A DNA stretch of 10,233 nt, taken from Oscillospiraceae bacterium. GTDB lineage: Bacteria; Bacillota; Clostridia; Oscillospirales; Oscillospiraceae. The notes under the pieces were generated by a model. The model had not been told where the DNA came from. It ran no database searches and saw nothing but the letters and a program-made list of their open reading frames with translations. The stretch is from the NCBI GenBank assembly GCA_017409645.1, contig JAFQSI010000042.1, positions 1 to 10,233 on the forward strand, read 5' to 3'. The translations under genes were made by a program, and so were the position numbers. The stretch's first letter is position 1; each line of letters opens with the position of its first letter. Positions 6,093 through 10,233 of this stretch are shown here, piece after piece.

Positions 6093-6466
6093 TCCGATTC
6101 CTCCCACATCAGGTCCCACATTTGAAGCACCTCGGCCCTGTTCAGGGCCGCGCCCCTGGCCAGGTCCCGGATGGCCGTCATATGCTCCTCGATTTTTTTC
6201 AGATGCTCCTCCCGGACAAGCTCCGGATTCTTCGCCGCCGCAAAGCTGCCCTTGCCGGGGACTGTATAAATAAAGCCCGCCCGCTCCAGCTCGTCATAGG
6301 CCCGCTTGGTGGTGATGACGCTGATGCGCAGATCCTTCGCCAGTCCCCGAATGGAGGGCAGCGGCTCGTCTGTCCCCAATTCCCCGGACAGGATATATCC
6401 CTTGATCTGGGTGAAGATCTGGTCATATATGGGCGTCCCGCTCTTGTTGTCGATCAGGATCAGCAT
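6089..6466 (-). CDS. GntR family regulator, YtrA subfamily
   Basis: This 125-residue protein is a small GntR regulator with an N-terminal winged helix and a short C-terminal helix for dimerisation, and no large ligand domain; this is the YtrA pattern. Motifs: GTPIYDQIFTQIKG (10-23), LPSIRGLAKDLRIS (36-49), the recognition helix TTKRAYDELERAGFI (52-66), and wing GKGSF (71-75). It probably represses its own operon by binding the 29-bp palindrome over the -10 box. The start at 6466 follows GGAGGTGA. An open frame continues upstream to 6679, but it runs through the promoter and the repeat at 6578-6701, so it is not coding. The gene is coupled to the ATPase gene by an ATGA overlap. The inducing signal is unknown. 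Confidence 0.92.
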   Translation of the reverse strand: MLILIDNKSGTPIYDQIFTQIKGYILSGELGTDEPLPSIRGLAKDLRISVITTKRAYDELERAGFIYTVPGKGSFAAAKNPELVREEHLKKIEEHMTAIRDLARGAALNRAEVLQMWDLMWEESE

Positions 6467-6482
6467 TTGTTCACCTCCACTT

Positions 6483-6511
6483 CTACTGTATATACTCAGT
6501 ATATACAGTAG
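6483..6511. promoter_or_regulatory. Perfect 29-bp palindrome, likely GntR operator
   Basis: CTACTGTATATAC (6483-6495) and GTATATACAGTAG (6499-6511) are perfect 13-bp inverted repeats around three bases. The palindrome covers the -10 box of the gntR operon and lies 17 bases upstream of the gntR start codon. TGTATATACA-like half sites are typical of YtrA-type repressors. Bound protein would block RNA polymerase, giving autorepression. Confidence 0.85.
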
Positions 6512-6526
6512 GTACATATTTGTCAA
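6498..6526 (-). promoter_or_regulatory. Sigma-A promoter of the gntR-ABC operon
   Basis: On the minus strand, a perfect -35 TTGACA (6526-6521) and -10 TATACT (6503-6498) are 17 bases apart. This is a strong promoter and makes sense only if repressed; the -10 lies inside the 29-bp palindrome. Confidence 0.85.
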
Positions 6527-6559
6527 GAGAAAAGTGCGGACCTCCGGGAAGGTTCGCAC
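6525..6559 (-). terminator. Probable terminator of glnN
   Basis: On the minus strand GTGCGAACCT and AGGTCCGCAC form a 10-bp stem with one A-C mismatch and a 6-base loop (6559-6534), followed by TTTTCTCTT. It would end the glnN message about 160 bases past its stop codon and just before the gntR promoter. Its tail touches the -35 box. Confidence 0.5.
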
Positions 6560-6577
6560 CAGCATATCAAATAAGGC

Positions 6578-6701
6578 TGTCATTGCGAGGAGGGCGTCGC
6601 CCGACGTGGCAATCCGTTCTCCTTCCGCTCCATCCGGGAGCGGGCGATGCTTTGCATCGCAGGGCATACGGATTGCCACGGGCTTCGCCCTCGCAATGAC
6701 A
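6578..6701. repeat. Nested palindromic repeat, copy 2 (124 bp, MITE-like)
   Basis: It has the same 12-bp inverted ends as copy 1: TGTCATTGCGAG at 6578 and its complement ending at 6701. The left arm matches the complemented right arm of copy 1 almost base for base over about 45 bases, with two differences seen. Mini-hairpins inside the arms are GGGCG-T-CGCCC on the left and GGGC-GAA-GCCC on the right (read inward), each flanked by ATTGC/GCAAT. The centre carries CGATGC-TTT-GCATCG. The element lies in the 3' untranslated region of glnN. No target duplication is obvious. Confidence 0.8.
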
Positions 6702-6719
6702 TACGATTGTCTCAGAGAA

Positions 6720-8804
6720 TCAATAGAACAGCAGATCGGAATAGGTGGGATAGGGCCACAGGCTCTTGTCGGTGAGGGACTCCAGGATGTCGGCCTGCTC
6801 CCGGGCCTTGGCCATGTCGGTGACGATGACGCTGCCGTAGTAGGCGGCGGCCTTGCCGGTGTCAGCGGGGACCTTTTTCAGATCCTCTCCCAGCTTCTCG
6901 CACAGGTCATAGAGCTTGTCGCAGGCATCGCTGAGACGGCGGACCAGATTCCGCTCGGCCCGGCAGGTGATGCCCAGCTCCTTCTTGTTCAGGATGCCCC
7001 GGGTCAGCTGCTCGGTATACTTCATGGCCGCAGGCAGGATCTGATGACGGATCATGTCCATGGAGGTCAGGGCCTCGATGTTGATGGTCTTGATGTAAGT
7101 CTCCAGCTGGATCTCGCAGCGTGCCCGGAATTCCGCTTCCGTGAAGATCCGGTGCTTGGTGACCAGGTCGATGTTCTTTTTGGAGAGGAAGCTGCCCATG
7201 GCCTCGGGGGTGGTGGCCAGATTGCTCAGGCCCCGCTTGGCGGCCTCCTTCTTCCAGTCGTCAGAGTAGCCGTTGCCGTCGAAGATGATCCGCTTGTGAG
7301 CCCGGAACTCCCGGACCACCAGATCATGCAGGGCGGTGTCAAAATCCTCGGCCTGCTCCAGCTCGTCGGCGAACTGCTCCAGCTCCTCAGCCATGATGGT
7401 GTTCAGGACAATGTTGGGGTCGGCCACAGACTGGCTGGCGCCCAGCATGCGGAACTCGAACTTGTTGCCGGTGAAGGCCACGGGAGAAGTGCGGTTGCGG
7501 TCGGTGGTGTCCCTGGGGATGTTCGGCAGCACGTCCACGCCCACGCGCATGTAGCTCTTGACGGGCCCTGCGTAATCGCTGCCCTCGATGATGGAGTCCA
7601 CGACGGCATTCAGGTCGTCGCCCAGGAACACGGAGATGATGGCGGGAGGCGCCTCGTCAGCGCCCAGACGGTGGTCATTGCCCGCAGTGGCGGCGGTGCA
7701 GCGAAGCCAGTCCTGGTATTCGTCCACGCCCTTCAGGAACGCCGCCAGGAACAGCAGGAACTGGGCGTTCTGCATGGGGGTCTTACCGGGCCGGAACAGG
7801 TTCTTGCCGGTGTCGGTGTTCAGGGAGTAGTTGTTGTGCTTGCCGGAGCCGGTGATGCCCGAGAAGGGCTTCTCATGGAGCAGGCAGACCAGGTTGTGCT
7901 TGGCGGCACACTTTTTCATGATCTCCATGACCAGTTGGTTGGAGTCACAGGCGGAGTTGACATCGGAGAAGATGGGCGCCATCTCATGCTGGGCGGGGGC
8001 GGCCTCATTGTGCTTGGTCTTCGACAGCACGCCCAGCCGCCAGAGCTGCTCATCGAGATCCTTCATGTAGGAGGAAACGCGGGTGCGGATGGTCCCGAAA
8101 TAATGGTCGTCCAGCTCCTGGCCCTTGGGCGCGGGAGCGCCGAAGAGGGTCCGGCCTGTCAGCCGCAGGTCCGGACGCTGTGCGTACAGGTCCCGGGGGA
8201 TCAGGAAATACTCCTGCTCCGGGCCCACGCAGGGGACGATCCTTTTGCTCTCGGTGTCGCCGAAGAGCCGCAGGATCCGGATGGCCTCCCGGCTGACCTC
8301 ATCGATGGAGCGCAGCAGAGGGGTCTTCTTGTCCAGAGCAGCGCCGGTGTAGGAGAAGAAGCAGGTGGGGATGAACAGGCTCCCGTCCTTGACGAAGGCG
8401 AAGGAGGTGGGGTCCCAGGCGGTGTAGCCCCGGGCCTCAAAGGTGGCCCGCAGACCGCCGGAGGGGAAGGAGCTTGCATCGGGCTCGCCCCGGACCAGCT
8501 CCTTGCCGGAGAACTCCATGATGATCCGGCCGCCGCCGGCGGGGGTCAGGAAGGAGTCGTGCTTCTCGGCGGTGATGCCCGTCATGGGCTGGAACCAGTG
8601 GGTGTAGTGGGTGGCCCCCTTCTCGGTGGCCCAGTCCTTCATGGCCGTTGCGATGTGGTTCGCCACATCCAGCGGCAGGGGCGTGCCGCCCGTGACGCAG
8701 CTTTTCCATGCAAGAAAAACTTCAGGTGCCAGACGCTGGCGCATGACAGTCTCGTTGAAAACGTCGCTGCCGAAAATTGCAGGGAGATTGGTGATCTGGT
8801 TCAT
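6720..8804 (-). CDS. glnN: Glutamine synthetase, type III
   Basis: This enzyme makes glutamine from glutamate, ammonia and ATP. Its 694 residues and motifs place it in the GSIII family, which forms large dodecamers and is much longer than GSI (about 450-470). Visible motifs: HWFQPMTGITAEKHDSF and FSGKELVRGEPDASSFPSG near the N-terminus; the metal-site stretch GPEQEYFLIP; NEAAPAQHEMAPIF; the nucleotide and glutamate region SGITGSGKHNNYSLNTDTG; and NRTSPVAFTGNKFEFRMLGA. The GSIII C-terminal helical extension follows (CRAERNLVRRLSDACDKLYD). The start at 8804 (MNQITNLP) follows AAAGGA; a longer frame to 8903 runs through the leader hairpin and has no binding site. It is a single-gene unit with a leader of about 100 bases. 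No amtB or glnB lies nearby. Confidence 0.95.
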   Translation of the reverse strand: MNQITNLPAIFGSDVFNETVMRQRLAPEVFLAWKSCVTGGTPLPLDVANHIATAMKDWATEKGATHYTHWFQPMTGITAEKHDSFLTPAGGGRIIMEFSGKELVRGEPDASSFPSGGLRATFEARGYTAWDPTSFAFVKDGSLFIPTCFFSYTGAALDKKTPLLRSIDEVSREAIRILRLFGDTESKRIVPCVGPEQEYFLIPRDLYAQRPDLRLTGRTLFGAPAPKGQELDDHYFGTIRTRVSSYMKDLDEQLWRLGVLSKTKHNEAAPAQHEMAPIFSDVNSACDSNQLVMEIMKKCAAKHNLVCLLHEKPFSGITGSGKHNNYSLNTDTGKNLFRPGKTPMQNAQFLLFLAAFLKGVDEYQDWLRCTAATAGNDHRLGADEAPPAIISVFLGDDLNAVVDSIIEGSDYAGPVKSYMRVGVDVLPNIPRDTTDRNRTSPVAFTGNKFEFRMLGASQSVADPNIVLNTIMAEELEQFADELEQAEDFDTALHDLVVREFRAHKRIIFDGNGYSDDWKKEAAKRGLSNLATTPEAMGSFLSKKNIDLVTKHRIFTEAEFRARCEIQLETYIKTINIEALTSMDMIRHQILPAAMKYTEQLTRGILNKKELGITCRAERNLVRRLSDACDKLYDLCEKLGEDLKKVPADTGKAAAYYGSVIVTDMAKAREQADILESLTDKSLWPYPTYSDLLFY

Positions 8805-8820
8805 GGTCAGATTCCTTTCA

Positions 8821-8880
8821 GAAAAATCAAGCCGAACCGGAAAACGAAAACTTGCACAGATAATCGGCATCGGTTCGGGC
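8821..8880 (-). promoter_or_regulatory. Leader hairpin with U-tail before glnN
   Basis: In the minus-strand transcript CCGAACCG (8878-8871) can pair perfectly with CGGTTCGG (8839-8832) across a 31-base loop, and TTGATTTTTC follows (8830-8821). The position, inside the expected leader and just before the ribosome binding site, resembles an attenuator. The long loop makes it a weaker terminator than usual. No known riboswitch was recognised. Confidence 0.35.
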
Positions 8881-8914
8881 GAAAAAGACGGAATATTTGA
8901 CAAATCTCATAAGG

Positions 8915-8943
8915 ATTTTATGCGAAGCGTATACAAAATACAA
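8915..8943 (-). promoter_or_regulatory. Probable promoter of glnN
   Basis: On the minus strand, -35 TTGTAT (8943-8938) and -10 TAAAAT (8920-8915) are 17 bases apart. An 11-bp palindrome, GTGAATTTCAC (8947-8957), lies three bases upstream of the -35 and could be a regulator site. The start site would fall near 8908. Confidence 0.5.
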
Positions 8944-9037
8944 GGTGTGAATTTCACGAAAATCCATCCCTGCCCGGCAGCAGTTTTGTGCAATGGGACC
9001 AAAGATTTCCGAAAATGAATTTTAGGGTAGTCTTGAC

Positions 9038-9066
9038 TTGCATTTTTGCCCGGTTTGGACTATAAT
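9038..9066 (+). promoter_or_regulatory. Sigma-A promoter of the aminotransferase gene
   Basis: -35 TTGCAT (9038-9043) and a perfect -10 TATAAT (9061-9066) are 17 bases apart. TTGACT at 9033 is closer to consensus but would leave a 22-base spacer, so it is not used. The leader is about 37 bases. Confidence 0.75.
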
Positions 9067-9109
9067 AAGCCCCATCAAAATGAAACCTCCGGGAAAGGAA
9101 GATGTATTT

Positions 9110-10233
9110 ATGGCGACTTACGCATGCCGCAGCCGCGATGAGCTGCGGAAGGAATATAATAATATGGTGACCCGTTATGAGGAGCTGAAGGATCAGGGCC
9201 TGAATCTGGACATGTCCCGGGGCAAGCCCAGCAAGCTGCAGCTGGACGCCGTCAGCGACATCCTGACCGTCCTGACCGACCCCAACGACTGCATCCTCGA
9301 CGGCCACGACGCCAGAAACTACGGCGATCTGGCGGGCCTGTGGTGCGCCCGGGAATACTGGGCCGACGTCCTCGGCTGCAAGCCCGAGCAGACCTTCGTC
9401 GGCGGCAACGCAGCCCTGGCTCTGATGCACGACCTGATCTCCTGGGCCTACACCCACGGCCTGAAGGAGTCCGTCCGTCCCTGGTCCAAGGAGCGGCGGA
9501 TCAAGTTCCTCTGCCCCTCCCCCGGCTACGACCGCCACTTCCGCATCACCGAGAGCTTCGGCTTCGAGCTGATCACCGTCCCCATGACCCCCTACGGCCC
9601 AGACATGGATGTGGTGGAGGATCTGATCCGGGACCCCATGGTCAAGGGTATCTGGTGCGTGCCCAAATATTCCAATCCCCAGGGCTACAGCTACTCTGAG
9701 ATCACCACCCGCCGGATGGCCAACATGAAGCCCGCCGCCCCCGACTTCGTCATCATGTGGGACAACGCCTACTGCGTCCATGAGTTCGTCGGCGACTTCG
9801 TCCCCTTCCCCGACATCATCTCCATGTGCGCGGAAGCCGGACGGCCCAACATGGTCTTCGAGTTCGCCTCCACCAGCAAGATCACCTTCCCCGGCGCGGG
9901 CTTCTCCGTCATGGCAGCTTCCGAGGAGAACATCAAGTACATGACCAAGCTGATCTCCAACCAGATGATCTCCTACGACAAGATCAACCAGCTGCGCCAC
10001 GTCAAGTACTTGAAGAACAAGGAGCATACCATCGAGCTGATGCAGCGTCACGCCAAGATCATGGCCCCCAAGTTCGAGATGTGCCTGAAGATCCTCCGCC
10101 AGGAGGTCACCGCCAAGGGCATCGCCCACTGGCACCACCCCACCGGCGGCTACTTCATCTGCGTCGCCGCCATGCCCGGCACCGCCCGCCGGACCCTGGA
10201 GCTGTGCCGCCAGGCGGGCGTCGTCATGACCGA
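9110..10233 (+). CDS. PLP-dependent class I aminotransferase, aspartate type (3' end missing)
   Basis: This is a pyridoxal-phosphate aminotransferase, probably acting on aspartate and 2-oxoglutarate. 374 codons are visible before the window ends, and about 50-60 are missing if it has the usual ~430. MSRGKPSKLQLD near the start marks the bacterial Asp_aminotransf (PF12897, subgroup Ic) family. Cofactor residues visible: GGNAAL (98-103), PGYDRHF with Tyr140, KYSNPQG with Asn189, MWDNAYCVHE with Asp218 and Tyr221, and STSKITFPGAG with Lys257 as the Schiff-base lysine. The start at 9110 follows AAAGGAAG. An in-frame ATG at 9080 lies too close to the expected transcript start to have a ribosome binding site. 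It is divergent from glnN across 305 bp. Exact substrate is not certain from sequence. Confidence 0.92.
   Translation, partial: MATYACRSRDELRKEYNNMVTRYEELKDQGLNLDMSRGKPSKLQLDAVSDILTVLTDPNDCILDGHDARNYGDLAGLWCAREYWADVLGCKPEQTFVGGNAALALMHDLISWAYTHGLKESVRPWSKERRIKFLCPSPGYDRHFRITESFGFELITVPMTPYGPDMDVVEDLIRDPMVKGIWCVPKYSNPQGYSYSEITTRRMANMKPAAPDFVIMWDNAYCVHEFVGDFVPFPDIISMCAEAGRPNMVFEFASTSKITFPGAGFSVMAASEENIKYMTKLISNQMISYDKINQLRHVKYLKNKEHTIELMQRHAKIMAPKFEMCLKILRQEVTAKGIAHWHHPTGGYFICVAAMPGTARRTLELCRQAGVVMT

Noticed and set aside
6467..6679. N-terminal extension of the GntR regulator
   Set aside because: In frame, but it would translate the promoter, operator and part of the repeat; the GGAGGTGA site fixes the start at 6466.
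6306..8900. 864-codon open frame on the plus strand opposite glnN
   Set aside because: It lies antisense to a clearly conserved glutamine synthetase, shows no recognisable domain, and its composition (valine, leucine, glycine, histidine, glutamine rich) is that of a GC-rich complement frame. It also crosses the gntR promoter and a repeat.
9033..9066. TTGACT as the -35 of the aminotransferase promoter
   Set aside because: It would leave a 22-base spacer to TATAAT; TTGCAT five bases further on gives 17.
8954..10138. 394-codon open frame on the minus strand opposite the aminotransferase
   Set aside because: Antisense to a conserved enzyme with all cofactor residues; the frame is an effect of strong G/C third-position bias.

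Overview
The window looks like chromosomal DNA from a GC-rich, spore-forming, low-oxygen gut Firmicute. The best fit is an Oscillospiraceae-type member of the Eubacteriales. This rests on the dipicolinate synthase pair (spore formation), a DUF4364 protein, a type III glutamine synthetase, strong GGAGG ribosome binding sites, and several families of short GC-rich palindromic repeats between genes. Family assignments are from recognised motifs; no database was searched.

Layout. Positions 1-150 (minus): an unrecognised 41-residue ORF overlapping the first codons of a gene that leaves the window. Positions 216-282 hold two tandem minus-strand terminators ending the DUF4364 gene (302-844, minus). 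A divergent promoter region (845-950) separates it from dpaA-dpaB (951-2218, plus), preceded by a possible mother-cell sigma-factor promoter. A repeat cluster (2214-2429) and a hairpin lie between dpaB and the convergent nadE (2483-4417, minus). Next come a terminator and a third repeat type (4490-4633), then a three-gene minus-strand operon read gntR -> ABC ATPase -> ABC permease (6466 down to 4639). Its promoter contains a perfect 29-bp palindrome. A second copy of the nested-palindrome repeat (6578-6701) lies between that operon and glnN (6720-8804, minus). A 305-bp divergent region separates glnN from a class I aminotransferase (9110 to the right edge, plus).

How the genes relate. dpaA and dpaB together make dipicolinic acid in the mother cell. 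gntR-ATPase-permease form a self-regulated YtrA-type transport operon with two 4-base ATGA stop/start overlaps. nadE, glnN and the aminotransferase all touch ammonia, glutamine or amino-group metabolism, but they are separate transcription units.

Most notable: the NadE amidotransferase domain has Gly170 where the family has its catalytic cysteine, plus a shortened loop after the catalytic lysine, while the synthetase domain looks intact. The enzyme may therefore use free ammonia. Second: two copies of a repeat whose four arms keep the same nested hairpins although stem bases have changed on both sides. No CRISPR array, tRNA, rRNA, transposase or clearly new multi-gene system was seen.
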